Source: Hofstenia miamia
Lineage: Eukaryota > Xenacoelomorpha > Acoela > Hofsteniidae
Length of the DNA: 64,000 nucleotides
Direction: 5' to 3'
NCBI GenBank assembly: GCA_900660155.1
Contig: CABFPE010000006.1
Coordinates: 1,466,321 to 1,530,320, forward strand
The notes under the pieces: model-generated
Seen by the model: the letters and a program-made list of their open reading frames with translations, nothing else
Told to the model about the DNA's origin: nothing
Database searches by the model: none
Part shown: piece after piece, positions 1-10,028 of the stretch
Position numbering within the stretch: the stretch's first letter is position 1
Layout of the letters: each line of letters opens with the position of its first letter
Program-made: the position numbers and the translations under genes

Positions 1-15
1 CCCCCCCCCCCCCCC
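1..15. repeat. Poly-C run at window edge
   Basis: Fifteen C residues open the window. This is seen directly and may be a contig-end artefact or a homopolymer tract. Confidence 0.8.
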
Positions 16-863
16 AACTGGAATAGGGTTAAAGCATGTTGCTACTATTAAACATAGTTTAGCTCTTGTGAAAAATATCAAATGACTTGAAGTTGTTTTC
101 GTCCTTGTTTTAATCGTATCAGAGTTGTAGGTAGTAATTTCAGTTCCAGACCCATCCAACATAGCCCAATCCCGGAACTAACCCGTCATGTACAATTACT
201 CTAATTAATGACATAATTAATGTTATAAAAATCAAAGTAAGAGAAACTATATTAATACAAATTTGAACCCATCAGTGGCACGTTTAGGATTTTTAAAACG
301 GGGGGCTGACACCCATTTTTACAGAAAAGAAATTGCAAAAAATGAATGTTTTTTTGAACAAAAATAAGTTTATACAAAATGCAATCGTCTGTTTTTAGCA
401 GCAAAACGATTAATAACATCTTGCATTAACGTGACCTATTTTGAATTTTGAAGAAAAGATAAAATTTTTCCTAATTGTGGCCCAAAAAGGGGAGGCGGTA
501 CCCCATTGCACATAAATTGCAGGAATTTAATTTCGAATTTTTTCGGTTGCAGTCCTAAACTTCTTTAAAAGTAAGACAAAGCATTTAATTATTTTTTTTC
601 TTAATATCTCGTTCACTGCCGTAAAATAAAGCAAAACCATTGCTTAACAGACAAAAAGAATTAAACAAATCGAATGTAATTATGAAAATCGCAAATTTAC
701 AATATTAAAACGTTATTAAATTTAGTAATATGTATGTGAATATCATTGAGCAATTTAATCAGTTTAAAATACAATGTATTATTAATACAATGCACACTAA
801 CACAGTAATACTTTGGTAGTTTGAAATTATTTAGTGTTAAGAACAAATAAAAGATGCTTCCTA
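16..863. other. No gene; possible hAT-type terminus near 273
   Basis: No supported coding region. From 273 the sequence CAGTGGCACGTTTAGGATTT resembles the start of hAT transposon terminal repeats, but no matching inverted end was found downstream, so it would be a one-ended fragment. The rest is AT-rich and unremarkable. Confidence 0.3.
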
Positions 864-871
864 GTTCAAAT

Positions 872-1186
872 CAGACTTGTCAACGAGCCGACATTTCCTA
901 GCTCGGCTCGGCTAGCCGCATAAAATCTTTGAATGAGGCTCGTTTTAGCTCGGTATTTTTTTAAAAAATATTGTGCTCAAAGAATTTTTTAAATAGCTCT
1001 TCCTATTATTTAATAAACATTTCTTAAATAAGATTATAGGAAAGGCATACTGACTGCAAAAAATAAGAAAAATCTCCATAATCAAATTAACAAGCAGAAC
1101 TATAAACTTGCTTTGCCTAAAATAGGCTCGTTTTATATCAAATACTGTACTCAAGCTCGGCTCGGCTCGGCTCGTTGACAAGTCTG
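872..1186. mobile_element. hAT-type MITE, 315 bp, with 8-bp target duplication
   Basis: The left end CAGACTTGTCAACGAGCC is repeated as a perfect inverted copy at the right end (GGCTCGTTGACAAGTCTG, 1169-1186). Both ends continue inward as GCTCGGCTCG-type simple repeats. The element is bracketed by GTTCAAAT at 864-871 and 1187-1194, an identical 8-bp target duplication, which is typical of hAT insertions. The small minus-strand open frame inside it has no transposase features. It is non-autonomous; the perfect duplication suggests a fairly recent insertion. Confidence 0.85.
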
Positions 1187-1270
1187 GTTCAAATACCATA
1201 GACTACATCCTAAACATGAAATGACAGGTCTATATAACTACAATCAATCGTAATTCAAGCTTGGTAAGTA

Positions 1271-2927
1271 CATAGCCTTCTATGTATATACGGCTGGGGC
1301 ATTACCAGTGAGGCCTCCAAATGAGGAGCCCATTATAGTAACCTGCATAAAACAACATTTTAAAAAAAATGTTTTTAAAACAATGATCGGCAATTAACAT
1401 TGACACGAAAAACAATTTAACATCGTTTGGCGTGCTTGCTTTGCTTGAAATCAGCTACTTTATCAATCCGGACCGTATCTTTATATATCCGCTGTTTGTT
1501 ATTAAAAAATATGTTGAGACAAGTCATAAGTATTGTACTAATTGCGGATATGTTATGAGCTTCCGCATGAAATTTGAGGCAATGTAAGAACCTGCATAAG
1601 TACAGTTTTCATTAAAAATACGAATATTGCAACTGTCAGATGTTCGCTGAAATATGTAGTCCATGTTATTAATAAGGGCGACAAAAACGTCACGAACTGC
1701 AGAACTCAACGTCCACCACGAGACATTTCTGAGATATATGTATTTGTTGAGAATGTTGAAACGAAGTATACATGGCAATCGCGGCAATATGAAATCTTGC
1801 GAGCAACGTATCCAGCAACATACTCTGCAACGTCGGAGGCAATATCATCAAGTTCACTGTCTTCCAATGTCATTCCAGAAATAAATTCTTCTGTAGCTTC
1901 AAGATGCGGTGTATAATTTGTCTCAAGAAGTTTCAGTGCAGTCGTATCAAAGTTTTCTAGTATTGAGCGAATTTTTAAAATCCAAGAGATATTTTCATTG
2001 TATCGTAGATCATTACAAATTGCGATATGACTGGAATTTGCAAAAAAATCTATTCGATATGCAAAGCAACACCAATCAGTATTAACGATCGTAAAATCTT
2101 CTTGAACTTCTTTACTAATTCGTTGTTGAAGTTGGGGAAATGAGGCAATGCGATCGTGCTCGAGATAGTCTTTATGTTCGTCTGGTAAAATACCTCTTTC
2201 GGCAGATGGCTTGCGCGATTTTGCAAGAGATCGTGATTCACATGAGGACGGATAATCAAACATTAATGGTATAGGTGATTTACCCCCGTCCAACATTTTA
2301 ATATTTTCTTCTTCGATGAACCAGCCTCGCGAACGTCTTCCTTATTAAAATGTCTTTCGCACACAAACGAATTGAGGTGATTGTAGTCACTACGTCGAGT
2401 TGCAATTAACCATTTCATCCGTAATTCTTTCTGGGATTCTTTTGGAAACGAAAACATTGCGAAGTATTCTCCAGATTTGTATCCACTCTTGCATTCAGGC
2501 ACACAACACTTTTTCACCATTGCAGTTATTGATTGATACGAAAAAACAAAAGCAGTTAAGATACTGACAGCAGAGTAATACAGAACTACAATAATGCAAA
2601 ATAATAAGTATAAAATGGAATTGAACCGGCAATGAAAAAAATATTTATAAATGACAACTTATTAATGAAGATGTAAACAGGACAACGTAGTAAACGCATA
2701 CACGCGAAGCTAATTATCAAGTTCCGGTATTATGCATGTAGAAGGATAGTAAACACACAATACCACAATGTGTGACATGACTTAATATTAAGATAATTTC
2801 CCTCAACGTGCAAAATGTTTACTAGTACGCAAACTAAAATTATGATTTAAAATTTTATCATGTAGGCCTCCTCATTTGGAGGCCTTACTGGTAATGCCCC
2901 GGCCGTGTATATATATAGAAGGCCATG
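1271..2927 (-). mobile_element. P-element-like transposon with THAP-type transposase remnant
   Basis: About 60 bp at 1271-1331 (CATAGCCTTCTATGTATATA, then a stretch ending in AGGCCTCC) recur as an inverted copy at 2866-2927 with few mismatches. A flanking GTAAGTA occurs at 1264-1270 and again at 2928-2934; P elements make 8-bp duplications, so this is a 7-of-8 match. Inside, the minus strand codes for a THAP zinc finger and P-transposase-like segments. Terminal repeats, target duplication and coding content together support a roughly 1.66-kb P-superfamily element, probably inactive because the transposase frame is broken. Confidence 0.8.
1524..2520 (-). pseudogene. THAP-domain P-type transposase, broken frames
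   Basis: Frame one (2520-2263, 85 codons, ATG start) is a THAP domain: C-x4-C near the start (CCVPEC), FSFPKE, a Trp about residue 37 (MKWL), and the closing C-x2-H-F (VCERHF). THAP domains bind the ends of P-like transposons. The next segment (2296-1706) is in another frame and contains the P-transposase-like C-terminal stretch YVAGYVARKI followed by a Cys pair. A third frame (about 1787-1524) continues with SWWTLSSAVRDVFVAL. At least two frame changes separate the parts, and the total is much shorter than a full P/THAP9 transposase, whose RNase-H-like core is partly missing. Domain identity is confident; activity is very unlikely. Confidence 0.75.
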
Positions 2928-3723
2928 GTAAGTAATGTCTTTGCAACACATTTGCGTAAAAACCGAATTATTCACACAATTGAACATTTTTCCCATATGT
3001 ATGATTTATGGGAATATAAAGAAAGAAGTTTCATCATAATTATTGATTTTATCTTGCGCCAATCTGTGTAATAAATTGTCAAAGACTATGAAATTGAAAT
3101 GAATGTTTCTTGCATTAATTACTTTGTACAACTAGCCTAAAAGTTCAAATGGATTACATACTAATTGCCTCCAAAGCGCACGGATTTATGGTAAATACGT
3201 GTTTACGCGCTTCTACATTTCATCTAGATACTAAATTCATTTTTCACGAAACTGTAAAACCAAATGAAAAATACTCGTAAGATATATATTCAATATTTAA
3301 AATATACATATTGTTAAAAAAATTGCTGTGACTAAATATTTTAGCACCGCTCTTTTGAAACTTTTCATATAAATAAATTTTCATTGACGACCAATAGTGT
3401 TTCTGTGGAAAAATTTGTCCACTTTGTAAAAATCTTAATTGTTTCAACATAAATTTATAATGTTAGTATTGTTATCACCTAAATTTCATTACTTGCATGA
3501 GCAAATTTACATAGAAAACTAGCCAAGTAATGGGATTCGTAGAAGTTTTTAACATCAATATTTCTGAAAATTCTGAGTACAGGCACTCAAGATATAATGG
3601 AGAAATCTAATTCACACGCGATGGGGTCAAAGTAGTTAAATTATTTACCTCATAATTATCTTTTGTTGAGGTAGAACAAACTCTTTATTTCGTTGAACAA
3701 AACCACATTTCCTGATACGTACA
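2928..3723. other. No supported feature
   Basis: AT-rich sequence between two DNA transposons. Only short open frames without recognisable motifs were seen. Confidence 0.5.
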
Positions 3724-4930
3724 GTGCTTCAACATCCAGTAATTAAGGACATTAAAATGACGCCTGTTAAGAGACATGGGAATAGAACAGCAGCGAAACA
3801 ATTTAATATTAATGAATCAATGGAACGAAAGTGGAGGAAACAAGAAGATTACCTGCGTCAAGTAAAGAAGACGAAGAAGAGTTTTCGAAAGAACAGGGCA
3901 AGATGGTCACAATTAGAGGACAAAATTGAGGATTGGACTAATGAACAGAGAACAGCAGGTAGAAGCGTCTCTGCAGTCTTCATCCGACTTAAGCAATAGC
4001 GATGGCACGTCATATGAAGATTAACAGATATCAAGTAGGTCCTTTTTGGTGCTTCCGTTTTATGAAAAGGCCTAATCTCTCTATCCGCACAAGAACTACC
4101 ACTTCGCAGCAACTACCAAAGGATTACGAAGAAATGGTGGCCATCTTCCGCACTTACTGCAAGGACAAGATCATCGAAAAGAAGATCCATCCAGATCACA
4201 TCACAAACATGGACGAGGTCCCTCTTACCTTTGACATCCCCATGAACCGTACCGAAGAAAAAATAGGGACGTCTACTGTATCAATACGCACCCCAGGAAA
4301 TGAGAAATCAGCCTTCCTGCACCGTAGTTCTCGATTGTCAGGCTTATGGCCAGAAACTACCAACCATTGTTATTTTTAAGGGAAGACATTGCCCAAAGAA
4401 ACGTTTCCTGTTGGTCAAGGTTAATCCAAAAGGCGGGATGAATGAGGAGAAAATGAGTGAATGGCTGAGAGAAGTTTACGTCAGGAGAAAGGGTGGTTTT
4501 TCACACGTCTCCGGTCTTATTAATCTATGACTCCACGTCCACTCATCTCACTGAAGCTGTTAAAAGCCAATTAAAGAAAACCATCATTCCTGGAGTATTA
4601 ACAAAAGAACTCCAACCGCCAGATATTTGTGTCAACAGGGCATTCAAGGCTAAATTGCGTGCCGAGCCGTGAATGACAGAAGATGAGCACACACTTACCA
4701 AGACCGGCAAACAACGCTGGGCTAGTTACGCCATTATCTATCAATGGATCTTCGATGCCTGGGCTAAGGTATCACCCACAACTTTTACGAAGGCCGGAAT
4801 CATCAATAAACAGCCAAGCAACAACCATAATGAGACTGAATCTGATAATGACGAAGAGTATCTGGGCTTGCTTGATGCTATTATCGCCCATTTGCTTAAT
4901 TCCAGGACTGAAGAAGATGAATTTGATTGA
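3724..4930 (+). pseudogene. pogo/Tigger-type transposase, frameshifted
   Basis: 3724-3999 encodes a basic helix-turn-helix region (VKRHGNRTAAKQFNINES, later RWSQLEDKIEDWTNEQR). 4002-4379 continues in another frame with the CENP-B-like second DNA-binding part and the first catalytic Asp in NMDEVPLTFDIP. 4300-4530 shifts again with VVLDCQAYGQKLPTIVIFKG and, past a stop, LLIYDSTSTHL holds the likely second catalytic Asp. 4673-4930 is the acidic tail (TESDNDEEYLGLLD). The order matches POGK/Tigger transposases. At least three frame changes or stops make it a fossil. Confidence 0.75.
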
Positions 4931-5137
4931 TTTGTGGAAACAGAATGATGGAAAAAGTGAAAGTACATTTTTTGTACCGGTGATATTGACTGTTATTATT
5001 ACGGTAATGATTTGAATAAACTGACTTATCCGATTATTTTGTTTTGCTTTCTGCGTTTTATATATAAAAATAAATCCGTTCACCGATACTGCGTCTTATA
5101 ATTCGGTTAGCCTTATAGTCCGAAAAATACGGTATAT
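3724..5137 (+). mobile_element. pogo/Tigger-like (Tc1/mariner superfamily) element, one terminus visible
   Basis: A CENP-B/DDE_1-type transposase relic (separate entry) is followed by a terminal-repeat-like sequence near 5113-5134, CTTATAGTCCGAAAAATACG then GTA, matching ends I associate with pogo/POGK-like elements. No inverted partner was seen upstream of 3724, so the left end is lost or diverged. Confidence 0.6.
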
Positions 5138-5229
5138 GTTGAGAAATTACAAGACAAGATAAAAATATTAAAAGAAATCGTCAATAACAAAGACACATCC
5201 CAAAAAACAACGTATTATTCTTTGCTTAA

Positions 5230-5440
5230 CAATATACCTTTGATGATTGTAATAAATCATTAATCGGTTAAACTAAGCGACATTTGGGAACAAGAATTAA
5301 TGAACACTTACGAGATCATCTGAATTCGAAAATTCAATCACTATCAAACTAAGGAAGAGAACATCCAAAACTTGCAAAAAGCAATAGATAAAAAACAAAC
5401 AACAAATTATTAAATGATCAATAGCTGTAAATTAGGATTC
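5230..5440 (+). mobile_element. Penelope-like element fragment, GIY-YIG nuclease region
   Basis: The plus-strand translation contains a CNKSLIG-like start, then LGTRINEHLRDHLNSKIQSL. This parallels the better-preserved Penelope GIY-YIG segments of this window (LYIGETKHFGIRIKEHL at 9694-9906). Stops interrupt it. It is a short degenerate piece with no terminal structure. Confidence 0.5.
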
Positions 5441-5585
5441 GAATATGCAAACACATCGAACATTTAAATTGGCAATGCCGTATTGTTTGTAATAAATTCC
5501 CCCATTTTACAGTTCATAAATTCATAATGTATAAAAAACCTGTCTATAGTTTTTATAAGTTTATAATTGTGAAAATTCTAAAATT

Positions 5586-5873
5586 CTAATACCATGTCCA
5601 TGTCCAATCAACATTTGGATCTGCTCGAATCGCTACGGGTATATCGAAATAGTAAAATGTGCCAATTGCAGCCATTAACCAAAATACACTTCCAAACGTA
5701 ACCATAGGCTCCTTTCCATCAAATTGAGGTCTTCTAAGTAACTTTTCAGACATTGCTTCTAGTTCCTCAGGAGTTAAGTCATCAAGGGATTTCATAGGAT
5801 CATATCCGGCACGAAGCAACATGCGCCTACGAACTCTGCTTTGAAAATCTATATTTTCAGTGTCTTCCTCCAT
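5586..5873 (-). CDS. Small single-pass membrane protein, 95 aa, not recognised
   Basis: An intact ATG-to-TAG frame. The N-terminal half is charged (acidic residues 2-8, then RVRRRMLLRAGYDP and a DDLTPEELEAMSEKLLRR helix-like stretch). One hydrophobic segment follows at about residues 58-80 (MVTFGSVFWLMAAIGTFYYF), then a short aromatic tail, DWTWTWY. No signal peptide. This layout is common in small mitochondrial or ER membrane proteins, but I cannot name the family. A good 3' splice acceptor (AATTTTCAG) ends 6 nt upstream of the ATG, so the message probably has a spliced or trans-spliced leader. Composition, acidic-helix logic and the clean start argue for a real gene rather than a chance frame. 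Confidence 0.7.
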   Translation of the reverse strand: MEEDTENIDFQSRVRRRMLLRAGYDPMKSLDDLTPEELEAMSEKLLRRPQFDGKEPMVTFGSVFWLMAAIGTFYYFDIPVAIRADPNVDWTWTWY

Positions 5874-5881
5874 TATAAACT

Positions 5882-6668
5882 GAAAATTAACTCCAGTTAC
5901 AGAATATATAATATTTTACTAAAAAGGAAAATCTGAATTAGAATTTCTAAAGGTAATATGAAGTAATAAAAAATATTTTTATTTATATCATTCTCTCTCT
6001 ATGTATATATATACTTCCTTTTTGGAATTTAATCTCGGCCATAGTCCTATGAGATAAACTATCGGATAAAACTTCAAAAAAAGATATTCAGCAGGGCTGA
6101 AAGTGGTTGCATCAATCTATGCATTGACTAGGGTTGGAACACGTTTTGAGGACTGTGGATTGGTTGGATCGGACCATATTCTTAAGGAACGGTAATGGTG
6201 GAATTGGATATGGAAAAAATTTTCCGCAAAGTGGGTCGAGATCGTTATGAATTAAAATTACTAATTTTATAGTAGGAGCTCATTGCTCACTTTAAAATAT
6301 ATCATGAAATCCTCAAGAAATAAAATGTCTTAGTGTAGTCTACATGAAAACCACTATATTACCGCTTCAATATATCAAGTGACGCTGACAGAATAATAAA
6401 TTGACGTTGAGAATTTAAGCCTCGTGCTTAAGACTGGTTTCTTGAGGAAATATTAAAATTACTATGAAAGGATTAAGATTTTGGAAACTTCTGTTTGTAT
6501 TGGGTTGGGTCAGTTTTTTGTGAAGTCTGCTTGGAATGAGTTGGTTTGGTTAAAAAAATTATGACCCACTGTCAGCAATAGCTGAAATACTTTATCAAAA
6601 TATATTTTTTACTAATCGATATTTTCGTTCTTATATATTGACTTGCTTTCATAATCAAGTTATAAATC
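5882..6668. other. No gene; possible MITE-like repeat 6094-6580
   Basis: After the acceptor of the 95-aa gene no coding signal is seen. CAGGGCTGAAAGTGG near 6094 and GACCCACTGTCAGC near 6560 are loosely inverted, and the interior has ggttgg/ttgggt runs similar to the repeat at 55790-56262. The evidence for an element is weak. Confidence 0.25.
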
Positions 6669-7341
6669 ATGTTCAAGAGTGATAACAATAGTACGGAAAC
6701 TCTAGAAAAAATTCTGAAAAATGACGAAAAACTTTGGGCAATTCTGATAAATGTATGAAAAGACGAGCAACAATGCAGATTGCGCCTGCCTAACCAGACC
6801 GCATTGGTCTCATACGACTCAATATCTTCATTTCAGGAAAACGTTCGTTTTGATGTAGAATATCAGGCAATGACTAATTCAGAACTCAATGCACCAACAC
6901 GACATGAAACAGTTAGTACAGCAAACTTAGTTAAAAAGTGGTTTGATATTTGGTCTTCAGATCGGGTATATATTGTAGCATCAACACACACACGCACACA
7001 TAGATAGATCGAACTGATCTCCATTCAATGTTTACAGCCGATCAATTTACGGAATTAATTCCTGTGACGCAATTTAAACAATTTTACAACAATTCTCCAA
7101 AACACAAGATTGCTTTAAAATTGAAATGCAGTACTCTATGATGATGAGGGTCGGTATAAAATTGCGTTTATCATTACCAGTTCTGGAAATTGCTGATGTT
7201 CTGAATGTAAACCTTTTTCAGCTTAATCCCAGAGAGCTTTGTTGGTGCAGATGTTTTTTCGAATATCACGTATACTCTTTTGTTACAACGTCAAGTGTAT
7301 TGGTGCTTCATTTAAAATATCATGATAATTTCCTGGAATAG
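6669..7341 (+). other. Cluster of unidentified plus-strand open frames
   Basis: Protein-like segments lie close together: from the ATG at 6669 (MFKSDNNSTETLEKILKNDE), 6780-7007 (LPNQTALVSYDSISSFQENV, later VKKWFDIWSS), around 7020-7130 (FTELIPVTQFKQFYNNSPKH) and 7126-7341. Amino-acid composition is protein-like, but stops and frame changes intervene and no family is recognised. It could be a decayed host gene or exons of an unmodelled one. A short (ac)n tract lies at about 6984-6999. Confidence 0.3.
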
Positions 7342-7447
7342 CGTCTCATAATAAAATAAATAAATGGTCATAACAATTTTGCTCTTTAAGGATTTCAAAT
7401 GGAAGTGATCACAGCATTTACTCTTGTATTTGATAGTTTCCATATTA

Positions 7448-8070
7448 TTCACTAGTGCTGGATCCAGTCCGGTTAATCCGGTCAGGTTAAAACCGCTTAA
7501 ACCGGTCTGGTACGGTCAATCTGCAGGAGCCGGTTAATCAGGTTTAAATCCGGTTAAAGAATTCTATTTTTTTATTTTCAAAATTTATTGATTACAATTA
7601 TTGCAGTGTTGCAAAATAATAGAAATTGTGGCAAAAGAATGCAAGGATTCGTACTTCTAGTCCTAATCCACACGTTGCCATTCAAATTATGGAATTGCAA
7701 TAATGCGTGCACTATTTGAAAAAATTATCAAATTTTGGAGAAAATAATGCAACCACTACAACATTCTTGAATTCGCATTGTTGCTAGACTATATTTCAAT
7801 TAGATAGAATCATCCACAAAGGTCTAAATTTCATATTCTATTCCATTTTATGTAACTACATTTATTTCTTTCATTATATTTTTATAGATTTTGCGTTCAT
7901 TTTCATTGATGTTTGTTTTATAAAAATTTCATGTTAGAACATAGGAATAAACCAATTTCATTTTAAAAGATAAAATAGAATATATTTTTCTCTTTAATTT
8001 GAATATGATCCTAATTTTTAAAGATCCGGTTAAAACCGGTTAAAATCCGGTTAAGATAAGAGGAATTTTA
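7448..8070. repeat. ccggttaa-rich repeat, probable DNA-transposon relic
   Basis: The left part (7460-7556) has at least six ccggttaa/ccggtt-like units in both orientations after CAGTCCGGTTAATCCGG. The right part (8024-8058) has three more (AAAACCGGTTAAAATCCGG). The middle is plain AT-rich DNA. The arrangement suggests subterminal repeats of a non-autonomous DNA transposon whose right end is lost at the junction with the Penelope-like element. No target duplication was identified. Confidence 0.4.
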
Positions 8071-8084
8071 TAACGAAAAATTTT

Positions 8085-8781
8085 CATTTTATAAACGCTA
8101 TGTAGACGATATATTCGTTTTTTTAATAACAAAAAAGAAGCTCATCGTTTTTTGTAGAAAATAAACCTGGAAATTGAAAATATCAAATCGATATCAAAAT
8201 ATCGAAAAAGAAAAAGAAAACTCAATTAACTTTTTAGATGTTATAATTAAAAATTATGATAGCATTTTACATCCGAAGTATATTTTAAAAAAACAAATAT
8301 ACCATTCACTTCCTTTAAAATACAAGACCAATACAAGGGGTTTATGTGAAAGATTCATAAAAATATCATCGAATTTTCAACTATTGACAAAGTATGTATT
8401 GTTTTCTACATTCAAAGAAAATGGCTATCCAAATAAAATGTTCTGCGAAATAACATCTAAATGTTTAAATTCAAGTTATGAAATAGATGATAACAAGAGA
8501 AAGACAAACTATTTTAAAGATTATGTATACTGGAAGTTACCTTATATTGAAGACAAACAATATACTATTAAGAAAAAGATTTAAAAAATCAATGCAAGTT
8601 TAACATCATCTAAAATTAGGCCTATTTTTACATCATTACAAACGGATAATATATTTAAGAATAAAGATAGAATCCCAGAATGTTTAGTTTCATCCATCGT
8701 TTACAAATATACTTGTGATAGCTGTAACAAGCTATACATTGGTGAAACTAAACATTTTGGTATTCGCATAAAAGAACATCT
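8085..8781 (+). mobile_element. Penelope-like retroelement: reverse transcriptase end and start of GIY-YIG
   Basis: FYKRYVDDIFVFLI at about 8088-8130 is the reverse-transcriptase catalytic box (YVDD). The frame 8174-8584 continues the RT (NFLDVIIKNY, IYHSLPLKYKTNTRGLCERF). From about 8655, NKDRIPECLVSSIVYKYTCD leads into YIGETKHFGIRIKEHL, the GIY-YIG endonuclease core. RT followed by GIY-YIG is the hallmark of Penelope-like elements. The sequence stops at the N at 8782 and really continues at 9694, because 8660-8781 is identical to 9694-9815. Confidence 0.8.
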
Positions 8782-8782
8782 N

Positions 8783-8945
8783 TACCAAAGTGGGGAGGAG
8801 CAGTAGCACAGAAGGCAGCATTGTTAGGAACAGCTAGAGTCCTGAGGAAAGCTCTCAGACTCCCTGGGAACTGGTGAGTTCCCCGAGCTGAGAGGGATAT
8901 CAGCATGAAGCTGTGCAAAGAGATAATAATAATAAGAGCAAAAGC
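8783..8945 (+). mobile_element. 3' end of an R2/R4/NeSL-group LINE
   Basis: One plus-strand frame reads KWGGAVAQKAALLGTARVLR then KALRLPGNW and a stop, like the extreme C-terminus of restriction-like-endonuclease LINEs of the R4/Dong/NeSL kind. It is followed by a short 3' UTR and an (ATA)n-like tail at 8930-8940. Body sequence of the same LINE type lies at 12533-13520. Confidence 0.6.
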
Positions 8946-8983
8946 AAATTTATTGTTGAAAAAATAACAAAGGGGACACTACA

Positions 8984-8985
<2 letters not shown>

Positions 8986-9019
<34 letters not shown>
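8986..9019. repeat. (AT)n microsatellite
   Basis: Perfect alternating AT tract, seen directly. Confidence 0.95.
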
Positions 9020-9021
<2 letters not shown>

Positions 9022-9379
9022 AGATTAATATTAAATATTAAAGTATCTTTAAGTCACTTTAAAACAATTCAATGTTTTGAAAAACCATCGAATACTTTAA
9101 AGTACCAACAAGTTAATTAAAGAAAATCATTGTTTCAAGAACTTTAAATAGAAACGAGGATATTATTGAAACCTTAAGTATTTTGTTAGTTTCTTGGGTA
9201 CATTGATGTATGCATTAAATTGTCTCAATGTCAAAGACAAGTTTTAAAATATTTAATTAAAGAAATAACTTAAGTTTGTATTTTGCCACTGCATATAATA
9301 ATACAATTATTATAATAATAATAAGTCAAAGGAATATATTTGCTGAAAAATTACAATTAATCTAGAAACTAAATATGAA

Positions 9380-9692
9380 ATATATAATAATAATAAATTT
9401 GTGTGTGTGTCTGTGTATGTGGTGCGCTCAGTGTAAAAAATCAGTAAATGCGTTTAGCATGTGTGTGTCTCCGATTGTATTTTGTCAATGTAAAAGTGCA
9501 CATTTTAATTTTTTTCTAAATTTTTTGTAATTTTTTTCTTTTCTAATCTCATTATCTAAATCATTCCAAATATTAGAAGCTGCTCGATGAAAACTAGGAT
9601 ATGAAATACAGCTACAAATAAACTTATATTATCGAGGATTTACTTTTAAGAAATTATCAAGAAAAATTGATTGTCGGCCATATTTATACTTA
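9380..9692 (-). mobile_element. 3' end of the minus-strand LINE of 10029-12530
   Basis: On the minus strand, 9620-9530 reads SFHRAASNIWNDLDNEIRK, the usual C-terminal end of CR1/jockey-type RT proteins. 9640-9692 is identical to 10029-10081, so this block belongs directly beside 10029 and is the 3' end of that LINE. A (GT)n-like stretch occurs at about 9401-9420. Confidence 0.65.
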
Positions 9693-9693
9693 N

Positions 9694-9906
9694 AATAAAG
9701 ATAGAATCCCAGAATGTTTAGTTTCATCCATCGTTTACAAATATACTTGTGATAGCTGTAACAAGCTATACATTGGTGAAACTAAACATTTTGGTATTCG
9801 CATAAAAGAACATCTTAACGGGCACCTTGAAACAGAAATATTCACTCACTATCATGAATTAAAGAAAGAAAATTTTGAAATAGCCATGAAAACAACAACA
9901 CACTAA
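9694..9906 (+). mobile_element. Penelope-like GIY-YIG endonuclease, continuation of 8085-8781
   Basis: This repeats 8660-8781 exactly for 122 bases and then runs on through LNGHLETEIFTHYHELKKEN to a stop after KTTTH. The core YIGETKHFGIRIKEHLNGHL carries the Tyr and Arg expected of GIY-YIG nucleases. Further 3' sequence to 10027 resembles the C-terminal region with stops. It is the downstream half of the Penelope-like element, displaced by the assembly. Confidence 0.75.
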
Positions 9907-10028
9907 GATCTGTGACGCTCTATTAATGAAACAGCATAACAAAGAAAAGATCATGAATAAACAATGCAATTTAGGAAAGAATGAAATTAGTTTAGGGTAT
10001 GCAATATCATTATATTATAAAGTGTAGN

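Noticed and set aside
945-1199. 84-codon minus-strand frame
   Set aside because: It lies inside the hAT MITE and reads through its simple-repeat ends; no transposase similarity.
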